Assembly: GCA_946811185.2 (NCBI GenBank)
Contig: OX328102.1
Span: forward strand, 51,375,619-51,439,618
Direction of reading: 5' to 3'
Source: Hippopus hippopus
Taxonomy: Eukaryota; Mollusca; Bivalvia; Cardiida; Cardiidae
Length of the DNA stretch: 64,000 nt
The notes beneath the pieces are model-generated. The model worked only from the letters and a program-made list of their open reading frames with translations, was not told where the DNA came from and did no database searches. The translations under genes and the position numbers were made by a program. Shown here in pieces: positions 34,369-45,815 of the stretch (position 1 is its first letter; every line of letters starts with the position of its first letter).

Positions 34369-36044
34369 TTGTTAAGGATTCATTTTCCCTCATGTAACGA
34401 TGAAGCCGTTTTACCACCCTGGAATTTCCAAGTCGAACTTATATTTGATATTCGGACTTAATCTATATTTATCCCCGGTTTCGCTCTTATTGTTGTATTG
34501 AGGGTTGTAGTTGTTCCAGCGTGGATTATTTTTGTCATCAGGGTGTGGGAAAAGGTTGACTCTGATTCCTACTGTAGTAATGATGGTCGTTGTTGCTGTT
34601 ATTTCCCTCCTCCCCTTTTCGCTGTGAATTTTTTTTTTTTTTTTTTTTCTTAAGTGAGGAAAGTCTTTGTTTACTTGAGACAATTTATCTCAGGCAGTAT
34701 TTCTAAAAAAGAAATGTTGAATTAAAAGACGTTTACATGGGAAAGAGATATTTGCGCACATTTCCTCAACTCATTGGATTGTGCGACACACTATAGAAAT
34801 GCCAGCGAGATGTCTTATGTATGTTTTTTTTTTTTTTATATAGGGATGTTTAATGTCGGCAAAAATGCCATCTACTATCGAGACTTGTCAGTTTCGACAC
34901 TCTTTTGTCGTTTAAATGTAAATTGAAGTGCGTTTAATTTATCCTGCTTTACTTTACCCTACAAAACAGAGCTACCCTTTGTAGTTAGATCCGTCTATAC
35001 ATCTTTTTTGTCAATGTCGAAGCTGTTGTTTGAAAAGTCATAAATGCGCAGCCATTTCTTTTCGAGTTTTTCCCATATTGGGCCTCTGCTTATTTCACCT
35101 CAATAAAGCGTAGATCTCTAGTATCTCCATGGCCAGAATCACTGCTAAGGTCATGACACTGTAAGAGAGTCATTAATTTCCCGTGGTCGCTTTATCCCAC
35201 CTTTTCCAGGTATTGTCTGTGATACTTTCACAGATAAGATATCTTTCTTCATGTTAATTATAGAATAGTTTAATGTGTATTGTGATTTTTGACACATTCC
35301 GTTTCTTGTTTTTTGGTTTTGAAGGACTAAACGACAGTAACTGCTACAAATCTTTAACTGAAGCCGATTGCTTACCTAATAACCAAATTCTTACAGTAGC
35401 ACTGGTATACAATGTTACCACGTGCATCGGAATTACACATTAGTATTCAGCAGCGACATAAGTCATATTTTTACTCTCAGACAACTTTCAACGATAAGAG
35501 AAAGTCCAGACTGACAAATTCTAATTAGTAAATTTAATTATCGTGTAAGTATTGTTAGATTTCTGTGAAGTATGCAAAGTCTGAAAGTGGAAAGTGTGCT
35601 TAACTGGAAACCAAGATGTTCTACTTGAAAAATCTATTATCGTAGTATATTAAGTCCCTCCACTACTGTTTATCACTCTCATTAGATTATCTTTCCAATA
35701 CTGGGGTCCTGCGTGGTTCAGTTGTAAAGTGCAGGGCTTGTGACCTGGAGGCCTTTGGTTCGACTCTCATTGGATCCGCCTGGATTTTCGTGGAAGTGTC
35801 CTTGGGCAAGACTCTTCAGAGCCCAAGCCTAGTACTGGTGAAACCCAGGAAATACATGAATATGTGAGTTGTCCCTCTGATATGACTGAAACCATGTTAA
35901 AAGCGGCGTAAAACACCATTCAATCAATTAGTCTTTCCAGTACTGTTTTAATTCTATTAAGTCGACACCCTGTTGAAGGTAGGCAGTGCATTTAACCCTT
36001 TTACACACAATCCTTATTTTTAACAATCCTGTAAGAGAGGGCTT
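34369..36044. other. Spacer of inverted structure, proximal part
   Basis: No gene is recognisable. T homopolymers occur near 34627-34648 and 34826-34839. The segment 35590-35700 (AAAGTGTGCTTAACTGGAAA...) recurs at 36580-36690. In the first copy a SINE has inserted. The 34411-34683 minus-strand frame is low-complexity and not credible. Confidence 0.5.
35704..35931 (+). mobile_element. tRNA-derived SINE, fuller copy
   Basis: It opens GGGTCCTGCGTGGTTCAGTT (box A) and GGTTCGACTCT (box B, about 35757), spaced as in a tRNA. A body with GTCCTTGGGCAAGACTCTTC follows, then a 3' tail with GACTGAAACCATG and CATTCAATCAATTAG. Target duplications are TCTTTCCAATACTG (35690-35703) and TCTTTCCAGTACTG (35932-35945). 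The empty site is visible in the paralogous segment near 36680 (ATCTTTCCAATATTGTTTTA), which confirms the insertion. Confidence 0.88.
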
Positions 36045-37820
36045 CCAAAAACATTGTGGCTAAAGGAGAAAATGCTGGTTCCAATCATATTATCCTTTTT
36101 TTCACAATGTGTAGTACCCTGGCAAAAAAAAACTTCAGTTTATTTGTATCACTTTCGACATTGTTGCATTCAGGACCCTCGAACGGTCTAGAAACTGTGT
36201 TTTGGCAAAAAGATTTACTCTTATCCCGTTAAATGACTAAAATTAAACACTCAAGCCTGTAGTAAAAAAACCCAAATTTTGCTATTTCAAAAGTATTTTC
36301 ATGGAAAAGATATCTCATTATCGGACATTGTACATCCAAGATCAGACTGCACGTTCTGTACAGTCTGATCTTGATCTACAGTGTCCGCAAAAGGTCCTTG
36401 AGTCGCGCCTAGCAGTCTAAAGGATAACTGGAAACCTGCTGGTTGTGATACTTTGAGAATCTCTTATCTCTGTAAATTATGATATCACAAGTCTGTTGAT
36501 TGGTATATCACTGATTGGATTATAATGTCTAATTGTTTGAAACATGTTAAATTAGTATACTGTTTACAAGAAGGAAAGTGTGCTTAACTAGAAACCAAGT
36601 TGTGCTACTTGAAAAATCTGTTATCGTAGTATATTAAGCCATTCCACGACTGATTAGAGCTATCACTCTTATTGGATTATCTTTCCAATATTGTTTTAAT
36701 CCTGTTATGCCGACGCATACTGTTTAAGGTAGGCAGTGTATTTAACCCTTAACCACACAGTCCTTACTTTTAACAGTTATTTTAGTTGTCATCACACTAC
36801 CTTTAATTAAATTATCTTACAAATGATGTTAGGATTTGAATCCTGGAAACTCTACGTATCGCTTCTACATATCGCTAAAAAGTATGAAGTGTATTTCACT
36901 GGAAATCAATTAGTGATGCTTGAAAATTCTCTTCTTTTTTTTTTTATTTTTTTTTGACAATCCTGTTCTTTGATAGCAATCGTTAGCACCGATCATTCTA
37001 TGATGTTAATATCGATAAAAAGCAATGAAATAGATATCCTGGTTTCTTTGATACTTTTAACTGAAATTCTTTCCATTATAAAAAAATAAGATGACATGTA
37101 CAGATGTGATATAACCGAAACTGAAATTTCTGTATACCCGTGTTAAGCTTAAGAATCTGATCAGCTAACAAAGGATCCGCTTTTTAAATTACTTCAAAGT
37201 TTTTATTGGAGCAAATTAGTAGATCTCTTAAAATGTTGATAAATGGTAATTAATGACAAATGGTAGAACAACATTTGTTGGCCTTTCACTTCGGACAGCC
37301 GAAACACGTCATTTCGTTTTTAACGTTTTTACTCGTATTAATAGTTTTTCAAAAGTCTTCAAAACAAACTGACGAATGACCGAGTCAAATATTAAGTTAA
37401 GGGGGTAAAATTTTCTTTAAATGTGCTGTCAGTTAACATACTTCTCATCTCAATAATAACGGAGTTGGGAGATTTTTCAAGTAGTACAACTTGGTTTCTA
37501 GTTAAGCACACATCTTTTAAACAGTATACCGATTTAACATGTTTCAAACAGTTTGACACTATAATCCAATCAGTGATATACCAATTAACAGACTTGTGAT
37601 ATCATAAGTTACAGAGATAAGAGATTCTCCAAGTATCACAACCAGCAGGTTTCCAGTTAATTCTTTACCATATTATTTCTAGACTATTTCACATTGAAGA
37701 CTCCTGCAGACAACAATATCCAAAGTGATACAAAATAAACTGAAGCTATTTGCCTGGGTACGACACATTGTGGAAAAAGGATAATATGCTTGTAACCAGC
37801 AGTTTATCCTTTACCCACAA
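36045..37820. repeat. Nested imperfect palindrome within the spacer
   Basis: Segments 36045-36190 and 36425-36625 recur reverse-complemented at about 37680-37820 and 37465-37672. Examples are CACAAGTCTGTTGATTGGTA (36490 region) against its complement near 37580, and CACAATGTGTAGTACCCTGG (36110 region) against CTGGGTACGACACATTGTGG near 37755. The left arm is broken by about 235 bp (36190-36425) that holds the second hairpin repeat. The whole is centred near 37050, not far from the centre of the outer inverted structure (about 38075). Confidence 0.75.
36338..36372. repeat. Short hairpin repeat, copy 2
   Basis: AAGATCAGACTG and CAGTCTGATCTT form a perfect 12-bp stem around an 11-base loop. Like copy 1 (26816-26850), it is followed by CAAAAGGTCCTTGAGT. 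It lies in the sequence interrupting the nested palindrome, so it probably arrived as an insertion. Confidence 0.75.
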
Positions 37821-37904
37821 TTATCGTAAGCACACGAAACAAAACACTTTTTTTATAAAATGTGTTATCTTGTAACAAATCTCATGTATTAAAAACTACT
37901 ACTA

Positions 37905-38395
37905 CGACTACTAATGATAATGATGATGATGATACGTTAATGCATTAGAAAGCATTTAAAATCAAAGATTCTTTTTATTAGCAATTCAGCAACAAAACCT
38001 TGCTCAAACTTACTTTTCTCGTAAAATGGTCCAAATATTACAGATAAAATACATGTAGTTTTATTTTCAAAAATATCAATCAGACAATAATACTACGTGT
38101 TTTTCTTAATTAAGCATCTAAAATCATATATTCATTTTTATCAGCAATTCAGCAACGTAATACCTAATATAACTTTCATTTCTCGAGAAATCAAAGTAAA
38201 TAAATAAAAACAAACCCCCCCCCCCTAGAAATCAATAATATGATTATCTAAATTCTAATAAAAGACATATTAATGCATAATAAAGTTTATAAATACCATA
38301 TCTTTATTTTTTCAGCAATTCAGCAGTTCAGCTTTTAAATGTATATCTGCTGATCAGCAGGTTGCTGAATTCAGCAGAAAATTCAGCATTTTAGG
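37905..38395. repeat. Trinucleotide tract and CAGCAATTCAGCA repeats
   Basis: An ACT/GAT trinucleotide tract (37905-37935) is followed by three diverged direct repeats about 155-170 bp apart, each with a TTTTATYAGCAATTCAGCAA core (about 37974, 38140 and 38310). Then comes a dense CAGCA/TTCAGCA cluster, including TGCTGATCAGCA, up to 38395. A C run lies at 38214-38225. No coding is seen. Confidence 0.65.
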
Positions 38396-38404
38396 GAGTC
38401 CCCA

Positions 38405-39375
38405 TACGAACGATGGAATTACATCGCTCAAGTTTTTTTTTTTTTTTTTTGTATCAAACGATGAAATTACGTCGCTCAAGCGCTTATGCAAAATTTATAT
38501 TACCCGTACATCTTGGTTCTATTGACGATGGATTTACGTCGTTCAAGCAGAAGTTACTTCTATATCAAAGATTAATTAAGGTCTGATTCACGTCTTTACA
38601 GCTAAAACTGCTTCTAGATTTACATCAAAGATTTATCAACGCTAATTAATTTCACATCGTTCAAACAAAAGTTACTTTGATATCTAAGATTTATTAAGGA
38701 CTGATTTACGTCGTTCATGCAACAATTACTTCTATATCAAAGATTAATTGATATTGTTTTTTTCAACGTTCTGACAAAAAGTAGTTCTATATCAAATAGC
38801 TGTAAACGATGAATCTACGTCTCTGCAGCAAATTACACGTTTCGTGGCAATCTTGAACAGATTCACGACGTCCTAGCATTTACGATTGCTTTACATCGTT
38901 CATTTTTTCTATGTACAAAAAATTATCAAGGATGGATTTACATCTTTCAAGCCAGAGATGCTTCTATGTCAAAGTTCTTTTTATGATGAATTTACATCGT
39001 TCAAACAAATATTATTTTTATGTCAAAGTTTTATCTAACATGGATTTACAATGTTCAATCAAAGCGTTGTTTCTATAACAAACATGTATTAATTGAAGGC
39101 GGATTTACACCGATAAAGCCAAAGTTGCTTCTATAGCCAAGTCCTATTAACTATGGATTTACATTGTTTAAGCAAAAGTGCTTCTATATCACAGTTCTAT
39201 GAATGATGGATTTTCATCAAGCAGAAATTGCTTTAATATTCAAAATATATTAACGATGCACTTACATCGTACTTGTGAGTGAAAATTTCTTCTATATAGT
39301 TGAGGTTATATTAAGGATGCCTTTACGTCGATTCAGCAAAATTTGGTTCTATATCAATGTTTCCATTGACGATGC
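38405..39375 (+). repeat. Degenerate ~55-bp tandem array
   Basis: A core close to GATGGATTTACGTCGTTCAA recurs roughly every 46-62 bp (for example 38531, 38585, 38647, 38703, 38988, 39043, 39101, 39155, 39208, 39257, 39317, 39372). It is usually followed by GC(A)nGTTGCTTCTATATCAAAG. I count about 17 copies. Divergence is high, but the ACGTCGTTC core keeps its CpG-containing form in many units. It lies in the middle of the 13.3-kb inverted structure. Confidence 0.8.
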
Positions 39376-40152
39376 ATTTACACTGTTTCAAAAGCACTAC
39401 AAGTAAAAGATACCTACACATATGTGTACTTGGATACTACGTTTTCACTGTTATATGGCACCTTTATATTACACATTTACGTCAAGGGAAAAATAGTAAC
39501 AGGACAGGAAGTTTTGAATTGTATATGATTCAATCAACAGGAAATTGTTGAAAACCGTCGTTAAGTTGTCGAACTTCAAGGTAAATGTTATCTAAGCGTT
39601 CTCGTCAGGAGAAATCTATAAGTCGAAGGGCGAAATCTACAATGTAGAAAACTTGACTGCCATATCATAAGAATTCTTAATCTTGCATGGAAAACAAATT
39701 TGCTATGTTGAGCTTAGAAAGAAGCCATATTTGAGAATGATCAGATTTAATGTGGTTTAGCTGACATCCAATAAACAACACAAGAGCGCAAAGCAATCAT
39801 GCAAACACATATAACTTAACAAACATGAAGTAAAGCACATTTGAATAAAGCAATTTCAACAAACAAATTATGACAAGAAAGTATAAGCATTAACCCTCAA
39901 TTCAACCTTTAGACAAATCTCCTCTCAAATGCCACGGTTAAAAAGCACATCACTTGACAAAGGAAAAATTGAGCATCAGAACATTCTATCCTTTGCCCAG
40001 TAACCTCAATGATTAGAAATATTTGCGTGACTCAACAGAGGTTAATTCAAAGTCATCTGCTAACATTTATATTCTTGCAAAGGGTTAACGCTTAGCAAAC
40101 TTCTTGACAGAGTTCTAAACATGCAAGTTATATACACATAAATGAGTGATGA
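39376..40152. other. Unassigned spacer next to coding relic
   Basis: No family is recognisable. A 64-codon frame (39357-39551) overlaps the end of the tandem array and looks like chance. The reverse-transcriptase core that would normally follow the adjacent coding relic is not found here. Confidence 0.5.
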
Positions 40153-41307
40153 TTAATTACAAATGAAATAGGACTCCGACCAAGAATATCGCAAACCGCC
40201 AAATGATAGCCTCCAATATATATGCCAAATTATAATAATACATATAAAAATAGAAGCCAACAAATCTTTGAGAAGATAATTGTGAATATCTTCTGGGTAA
40301 TCCAGTGCACCTTTATGATTTTTTGGCATTTTGGGTTTAGTTATTGGACTAGTATCAACACTGAGCTTATCAGATGATCTAATTCCTGTGAAACCAATCG
40401 GAAAGCCATATTTTAAGAATTGACAGACCCTTAAATCATGGTAATCATGCAGCATTCTTTTCATGAATTCTATATTGAATTTGGTGTTCACAGGAATTTT
40501 GCAACCTTGAAAATTAGGTTTCCCAGATGCTCTACATAAATTATGGATGCGAAGTTTATTGGAAGATGATACTGAAATAATAGGTTTTACAGATTTACAT
40601 AATGTGCAATTTTGTTCATGTTTATCCAAAGAATCATGCAGATTTTTCTTTAGCCAAAAAGACGGCAAAATCATATCAGCAGCATCATTATACTTTTTCA
40701 GATTGTGCTTTTTAGGTAGACAAAGTCATGCAGATGAATGAGGACAAGCCGTTGAACATTCTGGGTGATTGAGCTCTTTTTTGTCTTTTTGCCAGCAAGA
40801 AGCACAGACATGCTTTGCAAATCGTACTCTCCCATTAATTTGAACCGTATGTGATTCCTTAAAAGAGCATTTATTGGCACAAAACCAAAGCTTATTTTCT
40901 GCTTTTGGCACGCTAGAACTACCTTGAGAAAAATCTGTTGAAGGTCGGAATTTACGTGAACTTGAAGCTAAAACAGTATTTTCAATGTAGGTAAAATCAT
41001 CACCCCAACGTCTATAACCTAACTCTATCTCCCGCAAAACTGCAGCATACAAGGACTTCAAAATAGGAAATTCATAAGCGTTATTCAGGTACATCAACCT
41101 CTTTAGAAACTCTAACCGACCCGACCTCTCTGCAGAACTAATATGTTTCTTTGAAATTATTTCTAACTCTCCTGCTACGAACATATTAAGTTCCAGTTTG
41201 TCAAAGCTTAAAGCGTTGTTGACAAACTCAAACCTAAGATGTGCGTGTGGGTAATACTGTGGATCCACTACCAACTTTTGTGGTAAATGGCTAAAACGGC
41301 TAATTCA
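40153..41307 (-). pseudogene. Gag / pre-RT relic of a DIRS-like (tyrosine-recombinase) retroelement
   Basis: One minus-strand frame runs from about 41307 to 40153 with a single internal TGA (40728-40726). The first part has SHLPQKLVVDPQYYPHAHLR, FEFVNNALSFDKLELNMFVAGE and a C-terminal cluster, WFCANKC...HVCASCWQKDKKE...HPECSTACPH, that looks zinc-binding. The second part has NFQGCKIPVNTKFNIEFMKR, LHDYHDLRVCQFLKYGFPIG and NHKGALDYPEDIHNYLLKD. From memory of families, these resemble the Gag-like domain and the sequence just ahead of the reverse transcriptase in mollusc DIRS-like elements; no search was run. The frame then loses similarity before any RT catalytic block, so the polymerase and recombinase are gone. 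Other retroelement classes are possible. Confidence 0.55.
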
Positions 41308-41681
41308 AAAGAAAAAAAATTACAAGTTGCCTATATTGAGCTGAACTTTCACCAGTACAGAATTTAGACTTATTTCATAATTGAAATCTACTCTTAGTGA
41401 GGAAGACAGTAACAGCTACACGTCAATGTGCATTTTGTAAATACCAAGACTTCACTGCATGTAATTTGTAGTCTGATCTATATCTACACATTCAGCATAT
41501 TCTCCATGCACCAAGTGTTATGATTAACGTCAAACTCAAACATTGATGACAAGTGCCATTTTTTGGATGTGCATAGGTTATTGAACAAAGTTAGATATTC
41601 AAGTAAACGTATTGTCATTTTATTAATATTTCATATAGATCTATTTTTAACTTTGTTTTCCATTTTAAATCATTTGTGTCT

Positions 41682-44600
41682 CATAGATACCAACAATGCA
41701 TGCATATCAAATATTTCAGCTCGGTGAATTATGGAAAATAGAATAAGACTTATTTGATTGACATCTGAAATTCTTTAACTCGCTTGACGTTGACGAAAGT
41801 CATTTCAAGACAAAATCACTGCACTCACCACTTACTGTATCGAGGAAGGATTACTGGTTAGCATCTGTTGACCTTTCAGGTGATTATTAATTACTCGATC
41901 GAGATATGAGGACCAGTTTGTAAATATTTCAGAATCACTTCAGAGGACATAAATACTAATTAAACGGCATTAGTTATGGGCTCTTCATGCAGCCTTGGAA
42001 TCTGAACCACTGAAACTTGTATGAACTCGTTTATCTAGGGTTACTCAGTCATGCGAGCGTGAATTCCATTGGTAATAGCCATCCGACTTGCTTACGTTAT
42101 GTAAAAGGAACAGTGCATCCAGTGGAGCTTTGGGTGTAACAAAAAAAAAACAAAAACTGAGCTCTTGCCAGGTAAGATGATGGTTCAAGGTCTGTTCTTA
42201 GCTAAGAATCCACGACTACTAATAATATAAGAAACATGCGGGAATATTACAGTTTTATGACTTGAACATACGGAGAACAGTACGTTTCCGTAAATCCAGG
42301 AAATTAATCGTTGATCAAGCCGATGTGCGATATCCAACACTGTTTTAAGCCAGCGGGAGTGAAACATGCCGATTATAGCCATATCATAGCATTTCTGACA
42401 GTTAATTGAACGTACCTCCTGTCCTAGAGTACAATCGGAATGTTGACTTGACAACAAAGGTACAAGAAAGTAAAGCTAAATCCAGCACATATTAGTATTA
42501 CAATCCATACCGCTACTGCACTTAAATGTATGGGACATGTGATTAAATAATACTGGAAACAAGGCGATTTTGATCAAAGGAAAATCAAAATTCAAAGAAA
42601 TTAATATAAGAGAAGATTTTGAAATCTAGGATCACGTCTTCAATAGGAACATGAGAAAAGTCTACATACGACTACATACGAACGATACAAGTTGTTTATG
42701 AATGAATAATCATGGTGGGAAGAGACAGTATGATTCCATGCATATACACATATCGGAATATCGTATTTAATGCCAAAGTGAGAAATAAACAGGCATAAAA
42801 AACTCTGTAGGAGTGGAAATAATATTCTAGGAGGACCATTAGATGCAAATGTTTTTATGCATCACGAAAGTAATTACGGCCAGATATGCACACAGAACTG
42901 GTTGCATCGCGTTTGAATGCCAAACTTCTTTCATATGGTTCTAAATATTCTAAACCAGAAGCAGCGACTTGTGATGCATTTCTATTCACATGGTGTAGTC
43001 AAATGTACAGAAATCTGCGAGCAAAATATTATTAACTTTATAATGGATTATTGGTTCTTTAAAAAAAAACGGCCATTACCAAAATTCAAGCAAAAACAAT
43101 CGTTGAATATCAGGCTAATCAGCACATGGATAAACAAGAATGTTAACATACACGAAACAAATTATCAGCCGGTTTTGTAAGATGTACTCAATGAAGAAAC
43201 TCTTTCTCTGCCTAGTTCACTGCAATATGGACGTATCCTATAGAAACCCGACTGTACATCGGTATGAGGAAATGATAAATCTCGTATTGTTACAATCATC
43301 ATTATAACGGTAAAGTACAAATACTTGTAAATAGTAATACATTGCTTATTAAAACTGTGAAAATTCCAAGCCACATAGGATTAGATCGGCGTCCTTGTTA
43401 CAAATTCATCGTGAGGGAGGGCGTTTGAGAGAGGTCATATTATCAGCTGACCGGAGTAATGCTAACACGCCTGTTTAATACTATACTTCACAGCAGAGCA
43501 GATATGACACGCAAATTCCTTTTGGAATAGCAGAATTCCAAAATTGCTGTCAATGAAAGTCAGCACCTCTCTCTATGCTTAACCAGCCCATTTTGTAAGT
43601 AATCAACTCCAAAGAATCTGTGGGGCCCATAAGGGAGTTTATGTGTTGAATGATTAAGCTAGACTTACCTTCGTAGAAGTAAGGCGAAGAGTGATCATAA
43701 TTTCATCCGACACAAAACTCACTTAGGGCTCACACGCCCACACTCAACCACCCTTCCAACAATTCCTTACAAAATTATGCAACTACTGTGCCATAAGTAC
43801 TCTAAAATATGACCACCTGGATTGCTGACGCTGCGTCATAATCTGTGGGGCCCATAAGGGAGTTTTATGTCGGATGAAATTATGATCAACCTTCGCATTA
43901 CTTCTACGAAGGTAAGTCTAGCTTAATAATTCAAGTATCTCTTGCAAATCGAACCCTGTACACACAATTATATCACTAATTCTCCTCACAGATCTGTCCT
44001 ATTTACATTTTGCCTGTTTTCACCTTTGTCTTTATCTATGGTTCCTGATTGGCTAAATCGCGACACACCTTCTGACGACGTAGTGGAAATACCTTCTACC
44101 GACGTATGATTTGCCTCGTTTTGATTTGCACGTGTTTCCTCATTGTGGTGAACCTTGTCGATTTTGAGTGTTCGGAATATTGTGTTTATTCATCATAGAA
44201 TTAATTTTCGGGAATTTTGTGTGGCTTCTAGATCTGGATTTTAACCTAGTTCTCATATTCTCTCTCTTTCGGAGCTGAGTGTCCATAAGGTAAGTGAGCA
44301 CTGTCGTTTTTATTTGAGCTAGTTTCCAGTAGTGATGACTTTATGTCACATGACCTCTGGGTTTTTCCAATATCAACAATAACAGATGTTTGACTATCCT
44401 GCTATGAGTGATTCTGTATGCCTACAGAGTACAGACTCATCTAGGTAAATTCTTCATTGTTCTCATTACGGACTGTCCCCCCCTTCTTTCGATTTCGTAC
44501 CTGTGTTTTCCATCTGTCATCTTCTTTGTTCTTTTCCCGCCTCTCATATCGATTGTTCGTGGGAACAGAAAAGTCAAGTAAAGGTTCTAGATCCATCATG

Positions 44601-44705
44601 TTTTTCTTCCATTTTCATTTCGATATCATTACTAAACCTTCTTTCGGCCATCTTGTCAACAAATTTTTTTTCTGGTCTAATTCCCTCTCGCTAGTTTTAT
44701 GTCAT
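41682..44705 (-). repeat. Right arm (3.0 kb) of the 13.3-kb inverted structure
   Basis: This is the reverse complement of 31449-34368. It includes an extra ~100 bp (about 42135-42240) absent from the left arm. The inner ends meet at TATCTATG on the left and CATAGATA on the right, beyond which similarity stops. Its outer end is followed within about 12 bp by a GTCC short tandem and forward satellite A, whereas the left arm is preceded by reversed satellite A, so the inverted symmetry may continue into the flanks. Confidence 0.85.
43653..43927. mobile_element. Foldback MITE in right arm
   Basis: This is the counterpart of 32223-32498, with the same inverted ends (ATTAAGCTAGACTTACCTTC and AAGGTAAGTCTAGCTTAAT). 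Its presence at the matching position in both arms means it inserted before the arms were duplicated. Confidence 0.75.
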
Positions 44706-44716
44706 GGAATGGTTTC

Positions 44717-44748
44717 CGTTGTCCGTCCGTCCGTTGTCCGTCCGTCTG
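44717..44748 (+). repeat. GTCC-type short tandem repeat
   Basis: CCGTTGTCCGTCCGTCCGTT is followed by GTCCGTCCGTCTG. It separates the inverted-structure arm from a small satellite A piece, and it resembles the GTCC/GGAC ends seen in many mollusc repeats. Confidence 0.8.
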
Positions 44749-44751
44749 TTA

Positions 44752-44940
44752 GTAATTGTTTTTGTTTACGCGATAAAATCTGCATTTGTTGTCGGATTTT
44801 CATGAAACTTGCACAGTGAGTTGATCTCATTTTGATTTTGAAAAAATCCAACATACAGTATGGGAAAAGTAGCCATTTGAATGTGCAAATTTCCATTTTT
44901 TGTTTACGCAGTAAAGTCTGCATTCGTAGTCAAATTTGCA
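44752..44940 (+). repeat. Satellite A fragment (about 1.3 monomers)
   Basis: Forward satellite A is recognisable from GTTTACGCGATAAAATCTGC to CAGTAAAGTCTGCATTCGTA, with part of one monomer deleted around 44815-44835. Confidence 0.85.
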
Positions 44941-44949
44941 TATCACAGT

Positions 44950-45815
44950 AGAGGTATCATTCAGAATTACATGGCCAAGTATTGAAAGCTATCGGTAGGC
45001 TCAAATATTACCTAATTAGATTTTCCAATATGTCAATATCCCACAAATTAGATTTATTTGATAAACTTATTGAACCTGTTCTTATGGATGGATTATGGAT
45101 GTGAGGTGTGGGTATGAATAAAGTAAACAAGTTGGAAAATATTCATTTGCAATTTTGTAAACAGATATTAGGATTTCCGCGCCAAACACAAAACAGTTTC
45201 ATTTATGGTGAATTTAGGAGATTCTCTTTGAAAATAAAACGATTGTCAAGAGTTTATAAATATTGGTTAAAAGTTATAAGAATTCCTGACCAAAAACCAA
45301 TCAAGCATGGGTATTATCTTATGTTAAATGATTTAGAAGTCTTTCCTGATAAGATATCTTGGACAAAATTTGTTATTTAAAGGTATTTTAGAAAGTACTG
45401 GCTTTTACAATGTACAGTTAAGTCAAGGTGTTGATATACATTTAAATAGTATTTAAATATATTTTTTTTATTGAAAAATTTAGAACAGCCCTTAGTCGTT
45501 TCCATCTTTGATCACATACACTAGAAATAGAAGCATGAAGATGGCATAAATCAGGAAAAATCCCATTCCAGGAAAGGAAATGAAAACCATGCAATACGTT
45601 AGAAGATGAAATGCACTTTTTTCTGGAATGGCCAATGTTCTTAAATATTAGAAAATATATTTGTTATGAAATACTACTGGGAGAGAAGCCAAGTATGGCT
45701 AATTTCATTGAATTGATGAAAAATGAAAACAAACAGACTATTAGAAATTTATCAATATTTATCTATAAAGGATGTTGCATTTTTTTTATTCTCCTCTCAA
45801 AAACTCAAAATTAAT
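44950..45815 (+). pseudogene. LINE ORF C-terminal relic
   Basis: Broken plus-strand frames encode, in order, AIGRLKYYL, HKLDLFDKLIEPVLM, VNKLENIHLQFCKQILGFPR, NSFIYGEFRRFSLKIKRLSR, a KFRTALSRF segment and EDEMHFFLEWPMFLNIRKYI. This is the order found after the polymerase core in many non-LTR retrotransposons. There is an in-frame TGA near 45100, and further stops and frameshifts follow after 45380. The 5' part is absent; the relic starts next to the satellite A fragment. Its last ~490 bp are shared with 28828-29290. Confidence 0.8.

Noticed and set aside
34411..34683. Lys-rich minus-strand frame
   Set aside because: It begins in a poly-T/A tract and has low-complexity composition without a family match.
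40153..41274. Host gene with a selenocysteine TGA
   Set aside because: The single in-frame TGA lies in a retroelement-like relic that loses its polymerase; ordinary decay is the simpler reading.
31449..44705. Calling the 13.3-kb structure a Polinton/Maverick
   Set aside because: No polymerase B, integrase, ATPase or capsid-like gene is visible, and no 6-bp target duplication was found.
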